Source: Saxidomus purpurata
Lineage: Eukaryota > Mollusca > Bivalvia > Venerida > Veneridae
NCBI GenBank assembly: GCA_022818135.1
Contig: JAFMSR010000008.1
Location: 26,854,767-26,918,766 of the forward strand
Length of the DNA stretch: 64,000 nt
Direction: 5' to 3'
In this document: in pieces, positions 26,601-41,100 of the stretch
How positions within the stretch are numbered: the stretch's first letter is position 1
Layout of the letters: the number at the start of each line of letters is the position of its first letter
Program-made: the position numbers and the translations under genes
The notes under the pieces: model-generated
The model's input: the letters and a program-made list of their open reading frames with translations, nothing else
Databases searched by the model: none
Told to the model about the DNA's origin: nothing

Positions 26601-29600
26601 AAACTGTAGCAAGCTGGATGTACTTCTTGGTACACCCTTGTCCGGCCATGCTGTGTAGTGAAATTGACGTATGTTCCTCGGTGGCTGTCCCTTAAATATA
26701 CATGGAATATGACATGACAGTTTTATTACATTTGCATGATGGCTTATATTGTTTGATTTGAATTTGTACAATCGTAATCACACTCTTCGAACGGTCAATG
26801 GGATTGGTGAAACCTGTCAGAACAGCATTTTCCAAATTATTAAATGCCTTAATAAACAGGTAAAAGAAGAAGAAAAAAACATTTTGACAAGAGCATAGTA
26901 CAATACAACGTTATGAATTGTGGATAAATACATATTACAAATATATACGACGTTACCACTAAACGATTCCGACTATAAAATGCGGACAATCGTACATTGT
27001 ATATGAATGATGAACATATATTTCATTCTAGACAAAATATCTAGAGATAATAGGTACAGTAATATTATCAAATTTAAAAACACAACTATTGAAATATTGA
27101 CCAAAGTGTTGTTTACATTCCATGATTTGTATGCAGTGATTTGGTGCCAGGTTTACGTAGTGTCAGGTTAATAGACAGAATTTATAAACACTGAAAATTG
27201 TTATTGATTTTATTAAATGTGTTATAGATAGAGTACTGCCTCCGAGAAATGACGTTATTATACGAGTCAACGGTACTGTATCTATTTTGTATGATAGCAC
27301 ATTTGCTCTGTTGCGCTACTGTAACTGTTCTCTATAATTGTAGACAAACCATGTTCTATATTGTAAATAACTCATGTTCTATATTGTAGATCGATCAAAG
27401 TTAAGCTCCGCTACATGAACAGTGCACATTTTCAGAAATACAGTACATTATTTTTCTTTAGATATATGCATTAGCCATAATACAAAAATAAATAAAGCAG
27501 CTGTTATTATGGTCGTGTGTCTACCTTTTGGTAAACATTGAGGGCTTTTTAACGCTACCAAATATAACAACTGCATAGTGTTAATACCTCAAAGGATACT
27601 TGTAAGTTTCTAATGGTAAATTCCGCATAGATTGTTTCAGACTCTGAACAAACAGTGTAACCGCCGAATTTAGTGCTTGTTTCAACCGTCGGCCAGTACT
27701 GCAGACACTTCATCTACAAAAGTAACTTGTTAAATTTAGTGAATAAACATGATCCATTTTCAGTTCTATGTTCGTGGACACAAATCATTTCTGACAGTCA
27801 CTGTCGTCTTGAGAGCAACATAAGTTACGACGAGATATGAATAGCATGTAGAAATGAATGTGTTAATATATTTTTACTCATTTCTGTTTTTAACGAGCTT
27901 TTAATCTACAATAGAAAAAGAAATCACTGCTTCGGATAGTGAGCGTTTAATTAAAATCCACAGTTCAGTTTTATATGCGTCATAAATAATTCAATATTAC
28001 TTATTTCATAATACAACTCGTTCTTTTCAGACAACAGAGCAGCTACACGAAGCTCCTTTACTAAGATGTAAAGCTCCCGTTAATAATTTTACCAAAGTCC
28101 GAAGGCTATGTTCTTATGAACCAATTCATTTTATGAAATAATTAATTTACAGTAAGTCAGTTCCAATTTTATTGATTGATGTACATGTACATTGTAATAC
28201 GAATGTATTTATCTACCTTTGTGTCTTCAACAAGATTCGTAAGCATAGCGATAGTATAAACACCCTTCTCCCAAATCATTCTCCAAAAGTCGTCAATAGT
28301 GGTTGCAATCGGACCTTAAACATTAACTTCGTGTGTATTACTTATGATTCAAATGCTTACATCTATCTACACACAGGTTTTCTTTCTTTACTATAATTCG
28401 TTATTGTGAGCAATTGGTTTTGTTCATGATGGACCAGTTGTTTTGTTTTATTTTGGGAATGTCAACGTGTACACTGATCCTAAAGTTTGATATTTTCTTT
28501 CCGTGTAAAATTATTTGATCAATTTAAACATCTTGACGAAAATGTGTATATACAGTCCATTTAAATAAATAAATTCAAACTAATCTAAATAATTGAATCT
28601 TAAAAATAATTTACCTTGCGCAGCTATGTAGGCCTGGTCCTTGGCGTTACCCTGACAAAATATTATAGATAACTCTTTAAATTAGTACAATTTTGCTGGC
28701 TTTGAAATTACTATTGTCTAAATGTCAGAAAATATAGCTTCCCTTGCATAAAGTCACAAACGTAAAACAAATACATGTACTGTTCAGCCATTTCAAGCAA
28801 CTTACGAGATTTAAACAGACTGACGGTTTTATTATTACATGTACTTAGAAAATTAACAAAAATCCGTTCAAGGCGTACTACGTACACGAAATCTATGAAA
28901 CATGCAATGTCTCCGGTGCCCTACAGCACTGGTCCGGTTGGAACTCAATACGGAGATATATACAGCAGAACAGAAAATAAGTAGTTAAGTATCACTTTCA
29001 TCTGATTTAGTATTTCATTGAAACATATTTAGCAATATTACAACTGTATTTGAATAAGAAACCAAAGAGAATATACCGTATGTTCAAATACGAATATTGT
29101 ATATCTATAGAATATAGAAATTCGTCAATACATGAATTAGCAAAAATAATATATTGCAATATTATACTTGTATTTTAGGTATATACATATATATAATTGG
29201 AATGTGAATATGAATAATAATGACGAAAATTATAAAATAGTTATGCTTTAACGCATATTTACATTTGTACGACACTTAAACAGCTGAAGATGATACTGGC
29301 ACCGTATACTTTTACGATGTATGTACTAACAATGTATTTAGATTGTCAAGAATTAAAGAGAAATTGAATTTGCTCTTCATAGAAACCCTTTAACAAACTG
29401 TATTAAAAACAAAATAATATATATTTTACGCTCATATTTCTTACCTTAATCAAACTTGCATTAATATAGTCAGATCCTTTCTCACCACGCAAAGTTGTCA
29501 AAATGACTCGTGAATGGTCATCTGAAACGAGCTTGTCAAAATGATTAACCAATGTAACTGGATCATGAGAGTCATTCTTTATCGATAGGATAATTTTATG

Positions 29601-32600
29601 AAAATGCACGTTTCTTTATATCTAAACGTATCAAGACGTGTCAGAGATTAAGTCAAATTTTAAGTGCATAGTTACAAGTGTAGTATGTCTTTAAAATGAA
29701 GAATGATGTTATATCATATGTTTGTAGTGTAATTCCTACATAGTTTATCTACAATTGCACTATAAGTATCTTTTTGTTACCAATATTGCATTTCACTTAT
29801 TAATACGTAGCACGTTTTCTTAATAAACATAACATCTCAAGAATCCACGAATTGAGAAATTGCGATCACACTTTGGCTGCTCGCAAGATATTGTTAAATG
29901 TGGATTGTAAACATCTCTGTAGGGAAAACACTATTCCGCCTACTTAAGTTTAAATGATAGATAAACAAAAAGAATAAAGTGCGTGGAACACACAGACAAG
30001 ACGGGTCCGGTTTCAATATCTTTAATATGATACCGACGTTTCAACTTTACAATAGTCTTCATCAGGCCTGGGTTAAATGAAAGATGTAAAATGAGCTCAA
30101 TAAGATCATTTATTTGTTGGTTTAAAGTGACAAAAGCTATAGAGAATATAAATTGTAAATAATAATTGTCCACCCACCAAGTGTAAAAGGTGGGTTGCGT
30201 TTACAGACCGGACAAATGATTCGTAGATCCTGAGCATGCTATCAATACGTAATGTGCAAGATAATTTATTTCAAATTACTCACAAGCTAACATATCTTTG
30301 TACTTGTTCTTTCCACGATTGTAAGGTTTCATACCGACAGTAGAGGGATGTTTCATTCCAAGGGGTAGTGTCTGTTGAATAATACAGTTATTTTATCATA
30401 ATGTATTCTACATGGTACATAATTTACTTTTTTTAGATCAAATGTTTTCTTTGAAAATAGACGACCATGTTTGACTTACTGGTTTCATTCAATACAAAAA
30501 AATACGAATATAAATATAATTTTGAACATTTCTCTACACGCGGTGACTCGCAAACGAAACACATGTATATACTACAAACTTTAAGAGAAATGTGTGAGAC
30601 AGATTTTGATGTAATGAAGTGTGTTGTTGGCCCGAGCACACACTCATTACAATAATGTATATTTTGACAAAGTATGGTGTAAATCTCTTAGAATGTTTTT
30701 TTTAGATTTAAACCTGACACGAAAAACACCGTAAATTGCTCGTCGGCAGTACGTAAACTGCTCATCGTCATCATGACAATGATCAATTCTTTTTAGAGCT
30801 TAAACACCATTTTATTAGACGTGTATAATGATTAAATCTAGTGTATAATAATATTTCATTTGAGTTCGTGCGGTTTCAAAAGTTGCAAGAAATGAAATAC
30901 TTTATTTTGTAATAAGAATCATTTTATCATACAAAAGGTAGAGTTTGATTATTTGTACACATATGTGTACATTTACAATTTTTTAGATGAGTTACCTTGA
31001 ATTCTTCTAGGATTTGTTCAGCATTTTCCTTAACATGCTCCACCAAAGTTGAGACAGGAATGGCATACTTAGACTGCTTGTTTACATCCACCAATGTTGC
31101 ATTTGTATAAATATCGGATTCTTGTTTTCGCTGACTTGTTGTATTATGTACCTCTGTAATATCCACAATAATGTTGTTGTGAAACAATAAAAATAGTATT
31201 CTCTGACAGAAAATAATGTTTCTGATGATAGTTCACTATTTAAAAAGACTCCGCTACTTGCTTTGATCTCCTATTATTTAGGTATAATCTTTTTACAAAT
31301 GTATTATTTATTGCACTAATTTATTTATTTTTGATGGCAAAACAAGTTCTACAACTTAGATTAATCGCTCACGAGACACACCCAAGACGGAATACACACC
31401 AAAGAGGGACTGCAGTCATATTATTGACTTTGAGTAGGGAATTTCACTTAAAGAGTTTCACATGATTATTCAACCGGCGGTTTAATATAGTGTGCCAACA
31501 TACAATGTATCTTTTTATATTAATAAAACATAAGTTTGTAATAGTAAAAGTTTTGAAGATGTACTAGTTAGCCACTGGCATTGAAAATCATATTAGAACA
31601 CGAAGTAAACAGACGATGCTTATATCAACAGTTCATTTAATTCTCAGTAAATGTATTTTCAGGCATCTTGTAATTGATTAAATAAGAAAAAAATGAAGTA
31701 AAAATGTGTTGATTAGAGCAGCATATTTTAATGTGACATCGAAGTTCAGATTTCATATACAAATTTTGACTTGTTTCAACAGTATTTCACTCAGATAGTA
31801 AGTTTATCTTAACAGTATGTATTAGAAGGACCATTTATAAACACCACTATCCTCCAAAGGAAAGTTCAACTTCCTAACGCAAAGAATCAGGTCAGTAGTT
31901 GGATTAAACTTGTGTCCATCACTTTGCGAGAGGATTAGTGAGCAGTCTGAGAATAAACGTTTATGCATTTTGTTACTTGTGTGGAAAAGAGATAGATATA
32001 CCTTGATTACTTGTTGTTGCACTTGCATTAACGTATGCTGAGTGGTGCTGGGCAAGTTCTACAGAGTCCGTCTTGTCTACTTTCCTGTGAAAGATTAAAG
32101 TGAAAACACAATGATGAAGTCCAGTTTTTATTTAATATTGCAGGTCAATCCATAGCAAATGTTGGAAGATGTATTTTACTTGTAACACCTATTGTATTAT
32201 AAGTGGAAGATTTTCGTGTCGTTAATGCTGTAGGTGTACGGCAACAAATTTGTATCCCCATTTGTCAAACTAATACTTTTGCTTATCAATTACTTATGTA
32301 GCTGGCTGTTTTGTTCGAAAATAATATTTTAATGCACAGTAAGTTATGATGATGTCGCTATAATATCCAGCTAGCCACATCAGGTCATAAGAGAATTTCT
32401 TTGCAGGAGACTTGAATAGTCATGTTCATTTCCACTGAACGCACGAATGAACGCTCAGGCGAAATGGTCACATAAACTGTCCATTTCAATTTTGTATCCA
32501 GGCTTGCTTACGACAAAAATGTTAATTATTTCACCTTAAATTGTCCATAGTGTGTGTCAAACAATATGGGAGTTTACTTGGCTACAATGTACAATGTGCA

Positions 32601-35600
32601 ATGGACTACAAATAAGGCAAAAATGAGTCTGATTTGGTATTTTTCACTTAAAATGTTATAAAAGTTAATCAAGCAAATTTTATTTTTTAATATTATAATC
32701 ACCTTTGTCTTTTCTTCCGTCGTAGAAAAATGGCAACAATGACGATTAGTGTGATAACAAGGAACATTACAAATGCTGCTACTCCTCCAACTGTAGAAAC
32801 CATATAATTGTCTGACTCTTTCAATGCTGAGGACAGAAGAATAAATTGATCATCTGTTTAGTGTAGGCTTTTTAATGTTCCAGAATCTCAGAAAAAAATA
32901 TACATTTACAATCTGCATCAGTGTCTTTGTCCTGATTTGAAATAAAATAGGTTTAATGTAAAACTAATAAACTACAGTCGAGACTGTCTTAGCGACCCCC
33001 TGTTTTCAGCGACATTCTGTCAACAGCGACTCTTCTATGCTCCTCCCGTAACATTTTACTCTTAAAACGGCTTGTGATTAGCGACTCCCTGTCTAGTCCG
33101 TCCAGCGACCCTAATTTTTCTCCGCAAAACATAGTTTCGGACGTGTCCAGCGACTTTCTTAACGGGAGTAAACTCGTACAGTTAAATATTTGCATGACTG
33201 GTTATCTTTTATTGGTAATAACAAAACTGCTTTTTTCAATGAAAATAATTAAACCGGACTGATCATGCGCACACTCAATACACATGTACATCAGGAAAAA
33301 AAAACATGGCGAGCAAAAGGAGATATTTAACTCTGAGCAAAAATGGGTGCTATAAAACTAGTAGATAATGGAATGCCGGCGTACGAAGTTGCGGAGACAC
33401 TTGGTTGTGGCAAAACTCAAATTCAGACGTTGAAAAAACGTAAAGTTGAAATAATGGAAGACATACAGAACAACGTTCCGATGGACACAAATAGTCTGCC
33501 AACATATGGGGATCACTTTGTCCGTCTGTCTGTCTTTCTGCCAATACATGAGGGTCACAATGTCTATCTATCTATCTATCTATCTATCTACCTACCTACC
33601 TACCTACCTACCTACCTACCTACCTACCTACCTACCTACCTACCTACCTACCTACCTACCTATCTGTCAACATATGGGGATCACTTTGTCTGTCTGTCCA
33701 CATTAAAAAGACTGCCAATAACTTGTTTATACTGACAGTAATATAATGTAGCAAGCAAATTGCTTACCAGCTACTCAATACTTACTATTTTCCAGACACT
33801 TTGTCATTTCATACACATACTGCGTATAGTGACCCCTTGTCTACAGTGACCTTTTTTTAATTCTCCGAACGGCGGTCACTACAGACAGTCTTGACTGTAC
33901 GTACAATATTTAGAACAGAGGCAATGAGAATCGTTTCGACGTAAAGTTTGGCATACATTACGTCGTCGGTATTTCTTTGCATTCATTTGTCGACATTTAC
34001 TTACTTTTTAACAGAAAGCGAATTGTTTACGCGATCATTTTGACGTTGAATTGGCTTGTACATACATCCATTTTGTACCATGTAAAATTTTATTGAGTGT
34101 TTAGTTTTTCTAAATGTCTGGAATTATGATGGTTCTCATCGGCAGTATCTTTGAAGTGTCGACAATTTGAAAAAATTGAAACGATTTTCCAAAACACCGC
34201 TCAGTGTTGATTTTTGTTACTAGGAAGATGGACCTGGCAGGCGTTAATACAAATCAGCACATGGTTGTACAAGTCCAGCGCTTTCTATGAATTTTCAGTG
34301 TTGCAGAGAAACGCTTGGAAGCTAACTGCAGGTTTTGTAAATTATATGAAAAAATGGAAATCGTTTCCATTGTTTGCCCATAATAACATTTAAAATTATT
34401 AAGGATGAAGTAAAGTTACATCACTGGTATAAAATGTTACATCACTGGTATACATTTCGTCGTGATTGACGTTAACGACAATTAATCAAAAAGCTTAACA
34501 ATATATTGAAAACTCAAATTTTAATATAAAACAGGCAAAGTGTGCATACAAAACAGGACGAACTCTTTATTGTAAATATGTTATTTTAATAAGTTAAATT
34601 ATCAATATAAATCTGTGCTGAATTCAATTATAATTACCTTGTACACATGTGCTGCCACCAAAGCCTGTAGCGCATCCTTCCGCGCAAGTGCCGAGGACCT
34701 TGTCACAAAATGTGCCAAGTTTACAGAATCCACACTTCATTGTACAGTTAGTACCATGGAAACCATCGTCACATTCTGTAGTAAGTGAGAAGTACCCACA
34801 CATTGATGAAAATGATTATGCACTCTTATGAGATATTTTTTCAAATGAGAAAATAAAACTGGGAAATTGCTTCACGGTATAAAATTACCTGTATCACAGT
34901 TTGCCCCCGTCCAGCCTTCTTTACAACCGCTTTGACATCTGCCATCAATGCTGCTACAATTTGCAATACCACCTTCGCAATGTTCACTGCAGTTCTGTCC
35001 GCATTCATCACCATATAAACCGATTGTGCATTCTACAATATGGAATATGTGAATTACGCGTCTCAATAGTAATAGTAATGTTATAGTTTCTATACAATAA
35101 ATTGGCATTTTGAAGTTGAAATATCTGTTTTCTGCTTAACACAAATTTTATATAAATGACGATTTAAAAAAAAAAACCTCAAAGATCTTGTACTTAAGAA
35201 AAACATTGTTTAATTTTCTGACTGTTTATAATTAGATTGATTTCAACCAGTAAGTAACCATTCACCATCACTGTCGTCGCAGGCGGAGCATGTAATTACA
35301 TTTGTAACACAAACATACCAATATTCGTCGACGTGACATTGGATTGCATGATACTTTGAGTTTTACATCATCAAATAGCGTGTTTGGTGTCACGAAAAGG
35401 TTCGACTGACATATTTCCAAAGTTCATTTTGTTTTCTTTAAAGACGCTTTTTTACTTTAATAAACAAAACAAATATTCGTGAAACGGTAAGACAAGATAC
35501 AGTGAAACTAGACAATAAAGCCAATAAAATAAACAAAAATACTTAAAAATATATAGTTATTGGAACCTGAATCATGGTCCACCGAGTTGTTATAAAGTTG

Positions 35601-38138
35601 TTGCATCTAAAGGCACCAACACGCCCACACACCAGAACGACAAATAAAGCGCGCCAATACGACAAATGACATATTTGTCGTTTTGGCGCGGGCGTCGAAA
35701 CGCCAAATCAAGAATTGTCACGTTGGTGTGCGCCCCGTCGACACGCAAAATTCACACTTGTCGTTAATTATGTCGTATCGGCGCGCTTGTTTGTCGTTCT
35801 TGAGTGTTGGAGTGGCGCCAGTACGCCAGCACGCCAAAATGACAAGTTTAAGGCTCCAACACACCAATTATGGGGCGCCAGAACGGCAGTGTCGTGTTGT
35901 CGTCCTGGTGCGTATGAAAATCTCCCTTTTTGTTGTTCTGGCGTGCTGGCGTACTAACTAAACCAGAACGGCACACACGTGCGCTGATATGACAAATAAG
36001 GTAATTGTCGTATTAGCGGGGGCGCCAAAAAGACAAGTGTGAATTTGGCGTGTTGGCGTGCCGGCGGGACGCATTTTTCTCCGCGGTTTCAAGAGTTGCA
36101 TCCTTTAACGCAATTGCCGAAATGATGTTCAGTGTAACAATATTTTTCATACTCACAATGCGCAGAACAACAACAAAACAAAACGATACAACGAAATTTA
36201 TATCAGAAAACAATGCGTAAGATGCATATTAACCCACACTTTGCTCGACTTAACTCTTTCTCTCCTCCGCTCCCCCTTCTTTCCCTGCCCCCCCCCCCCC
36301 CCCCCCCCCCCCCCTCTCTAAGAGATTGATTCCATATAGAGTGAGTTTCGAGAGCGATTAATCAAAGTAGTAAAAACTTGTTTCGAAAACTTAGTCTACC
36401 TGTTTTATTAATTTTGATGCAATACTGCTTAAAAGTTTGATTGGACATTGAATGGGTGAATTATAAACTTTTACAGAAATTGTGAGTTTCTTGTTTCAGC
36501 AAATGTTCCTAAACCTTGTGATAAATTAATGATCCCGCCATACATGCCTGTATTTACAGTATACTGTATACTTCAACTAATCTTCAGAAATGTTCCTGGA
36601 CGCTTCTGGAACAAGTATCATTCTATCGCAAAGATAACTCAAACGTTATTCACACGTGTCTTTGTATTAATAAGTGTTAACATTAACGTCTTTTTTATAT
36701 CAAAGTACCTTGTTTATATACATTTGCTTATAATATTTTTTCTTAAGGGCAAGATAAACATAGTATCACATTCTTGTAGGTTCCCGCATGTTTAAGCAAA
36801 AACTCTTATTTTTCGATTTAAGTATTTTTATGCATTTTGTAAAAGAAATAAAATGCATAAAAAACAAATAAAAGATATGACATTATCTTGTAACTGTACA
36901 AGAACTAAGCTTGAAATACATTGTATGTCCTCTATGCTCTTTTGATTGGTTTTTATACTTGAACAAGGGCCCTAGATGGTGTAATATAGTTGACCTAGAT
37001 TTTAAAACGAAAACTATTTCTGGCGGCCATGCTTCCTGAAATGCTTACAAATATGCTAATGATTATTGACGTAGCTTTCTGACCATAGATGACCCAGTTT
37101 TCAACTAGTCTATCGTTTTACAAATAAACGCTACGGTTGCGTATAATAGGGAACACTAAGCTCAGGTTTTTAACGCGCATATGTTTTTTTCAGTCAACGA
37201 TAAAATAAAATACAGTTGAGCACTGTTGCCTATATTGTGGGAGTCCGTTTAGCGCACTGGTTTGCGCACTCGCTGCTAATAAATGCAACACGGGTTCGAT
37301 CCCCATCCTCGGTAGTATGTGGGATGGTAGGTGGTTACCAGATAGGAGAGGTTGGTTTTTCGCTGTGTTCTCTGCGCGGTCAATTCAAAAGCTCGCATGA
37401 GCATATGTTTGTTGTTATTTGTATCTTGTCGACTTTAAATAAAGATTATTATAATTATTTTCATTATTCTTAATATTGCTTTTATTACTGTTATAATTGT
37501 GCATCACGACAACACAACCTTAACTGGACAGGCGTGAATACACTACATTCTGTCTTTTACAATTCTACGCTCGTATGTCTATGTCTCAAATAAAGTGACA
37601 ACAAATAAAAAAGATAGACATCAAAGGGTAATGATAAGTTTGAAAGGAATTCTACATACCATCTCCACATCGTTCTCCTTGGTAACCTGGTTTACAACCT
37701 TCAGCACACTGACCATTAACATTGTCACACCCTTTTTTGTATCTACAGTTAACAGAACATGTATCCTTACAGTCTTGACCAAACATTCCATCATCACACT
37801 CTGTAAAAATAACATATTTACATGTACTAATCAAGACTTAACTCTGACGTTGATTGAAATACGTCCCACATGATTTATGCGCACCATAAACTGGTTTAAG
37901 CTCCCCAGTGGTGTTTTTGCCACTGACCGTTCCAAGGCGGTGCCCCACTGTGTTCCTTTAATTGTTTTGTTTTGTCCTCGTGTGTTTGCTTTGTATGCTA
38001 GTGTGTGTTGGTAGTGTATGTTTGTGTGTGTACATGATTGTGTGTGTGTGTGTGCGTGTGTGCGCGTGTGTGCGCGTGTGTGCGCGTGTGTGCGTGTGTG
38101 TGCGTGTGTGTGCGTGTTGTGTGCGTGTTGTGTGCGTG

Positions 38139-38173
<35 letters not shown>

Positions 38174-41100
38174 TGGTGGTGTGCACTTCTGGGTGCTGTG
38201 GGGCTCGTTTTGGGGAGGCTGCGTTTTTGGTACGTGGCATTCCCTGTTTGATATTATTTTTGTTTTTAACATTAAATGAGTCTGCGTTATTACATTTACC
38301 ATAGACATTGATAGCAGATGTGAAAAGCAATTCCATATGTACTTTTCTGAGTACGTTTATTCATATCCAGACTCATTCGATGCCTGTTTAAATTCTGATT
38401 GTTTATATAAGGAATATTACACATGTCACAATGTCGTCATGTGTGTTATGCTTTCTAATGACGTTTCCCGCGGTTTTTGACATTTTCAACAAATTAAAAA
38501 AATACAGAGACTGTAATATCGCGTTAATATCACCCGGGACACTAAAAATAGTTATTGCCACTCGTGGCTGCGCAACTCGTGCAAATATCACTATTGGTGC
38601 CCACTCGGTGAAATCATACATGTAACATGATATTACACCGGAACCAACACTTATCCTCTATGTTACAACATTGTTTCTGGTATATATCAAAAGGTTAAAC
38701 AATTTCAAGACATTATAGCTATGAATAATGTTTTTAATGTTTTACGTACTTTGTTTACATTGGTCTCCTTGATAACCAAGTTTGCATCCGTCAACACATT
38801 GCCCATTTACGTCGTTACATTTGTTTTTATATTTACAGTTGATGGGACAAGTATCCTTACAGTTTGGACCAAACTTTCCTTCATCACATTCTGTAATAAT
38901 AATAAAAATAATAATAATAATGCTTATAACAATAAAATAATAATCATCATAAAACATTTAAAAAATTAAACATTAGATCAACTTTGAAAATATCAAGACG
39001 GAGTTTAAGTACTATAATAAAGATTTTATGAAACGTAAAAGAAAACACTAATGCACTATGCTTATACATTTATAAGTTTGTACATTCATTTACTGATACA
39101 AGAATTGTTTCCATGTTATTAAAACGATTGTCATCGGAGCTTCAAGCTTTGGAAACATTTACATAAACAAAATTAAACTGTCAGGCAAATATGTATACAA
39201 CTGTACTGGGATAATCGTATACATCCTTGTGGCTCTTGCTGGGTAAGTCAGTCAACGTTAAAATTACACTTCCAAAATCGAATAAAGATACATCATTACT
39301 AGCAAATTGGAGGCCAATAAGTTTATTAAATACAGACTACAAGATTGCTACAAAAACAATTTCAAATAGACTGAAAAAAGTGATTGGCTCAATCATAGAT
39401 AATGCACAGACAGGTTTCATTAAAGGGAGATATATTGGAGAAAATAATAGACTGTTGTTTGAAGTAATTGAACATTAAAGAATAAATAACAAACCAGGCC
39501 TTCTACTTTTTGCAGACTTTGAGAAAGCATTTGACAGTGTAGATCATGACTTTATTTGTAAATGTTTGAAGTATTTTAACTTTGGTGATTCATTTATAAA
39601 ATGGGTTAAACTTTTTTATAACGACATAGTAAGTGTTATATCAAATAATGGACATCTTTCTGAACCTATACCGATCAAACGTGGAGTAAGACAAGGATGT
39701 CCACTTTCGTCCTCTTTATTTGTAATATGCATTGAAGTCCTTTCAAATTGTATAAAAAATGAAAAAGAAATAAAAGGTATCAAGGTAAATGATGTTGAAA
39801 TAAAGCAAACACTGTTTGCAGACGATGCAACTTATGTCAACAATGGAACACGGGAATCGTTTGAGAAAATGATAGAAATACTAGTGTATTTTGAAAATGC
39901 CTCTGGACTAAAACTCAATACAAATAAATCTACAATTCTTAGAGTCGGATCTTTACGTAACACTAACGTAAAATTTTGCCAAAATAGAAACTTCATTTGG
40001 ACTTCAAATTCAGCTAACACACTGGGAATGACTTTTACTAATGACCCAGAAGAAAATGTTCATTTAAACCTAGAACCAAAACTATTAAGTTTCAAAAATT
40101 GTTTGAAACAATGGCAACATCGAAAACTGACGCTGCTAGGCAAAATCACGGTTATAAAATCTTTTGCACTGCCGAAACTGATATATCCTCTTACAGTATT
40201 ACAAAATCCACCTGAACATCTTATGAAAAGCATTATTAAGACTATGTTTGAATTTCTTTGGGATAACAAACCAGAAAAAAATAAAAAGAGAAATTATCAC
40301 ATTAGATTATGAACTAGGGGGGTTAAAAATGATTGATTTAAATAAATTTCTCAACTCATTAAAAGCCAGTTGGGTTAAAAGAATAACGGATGAAAATGAT
40401 CATGGCGTATGGAAAGTCTTTATGTTAACATGATGAAAAACTATGGAGAAGCCTTAATATTTGATAGTAATCTAGGGGAACAAGAAATCAAAAAAAATAA
40501 GCAAAGGAAACAAATTCTTCAAAGATGTTTTGAATTCATGGAGAAAAATAGATCTTAATCTAATGAAAACCAAACAAATAAGGAAACAAATAATTTGGAA
40601 TAACATTAACATAAAAAACGCAAATGGTACATTTTATTATAAAAACTGGTTTGAAAAAGGTATTAAATATTTAGAACACTATTTTGATTATAGAAGTAAT
40701 GAATTCTACACGTTTTAAGACTTTAAGTTTCTATACAACATAGAAGATAGCGATTTTCTTAAATATAATCAATTAATAACAAGTATTCCAAAAGATATAA
40801 AAACGAAAATGTCAAAAATACCGAGACAAGATGAAGAAAATATAAACGTACTAATAAACATAAAAACATGTAAAAAACCAAATAAATTATTATATTCCAT
40901 GCAAAAAAAAGACAATTACAAAGACTGATGTTAAAGCTGAAAAAAGGTGGGAAAACTTACTGAACAATAACCAAATTGAATGGAAAAAGACTTATACCCA
41001 AGTATTCAAAAATACTATTGATACAAAAATAAGAAACTTTCAGTACAAATTTATAATGCGTATCATCCCAACAAACACTTTTTTTATATTAATGCAAACT

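Larger units (their letters stand above)
32976..33897 (+). mobile_element. pogo/Tigger-like element, deleted
   Basis: TIRs CAGTCGAGACTGTCT (32,976-32,990) and AGACAGTCTTGACTG (33,883-33,897) match the Tigger-type end, with TA immediately outside both. Subterminal regions carry repeated AGCGAC motifs on both sides. Only the start of a transposase remains (33,306-33,484), followed by a CTAT/CTAC microsatellite. The element sits in the intron just upstream of the membrane exon. Confidence 0.85.

Noticed and set aside
33506..33735. Open frames rich in Leu-Pro-Thr-Tyr
   Set aside because: Translation of the CTAT/CTAC microsatellite; only the first part (33,343-33,484) has real homology, to a transposase HTH.
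35683..35961. Two overlapping plus-strand open frames of 80-92 codons
   Set aside because: They follow the GC-rich fold-back repeats and lack any domain, splice or start context.
35683..36066. CpG-island promoter of a gene
   Set aside because: CpG richness comes from a repeated motif in both orientations, with no transcription start context and inside an intron of the phosphatase gene.
37250..37304. Possible tRNA gene
   Set aside because: Box A and B are good but no acceptor stem or anticodon arm could be folded; a SINE fits better. The same reasoning applies to 48,408-48,462, 10,442-10,506 and 927-978.
37958..38336. Overlapping His-Thr and Cys-Val open frames on both strands
   Set aside because: Produced entirely by the TG/CG microsatellite.
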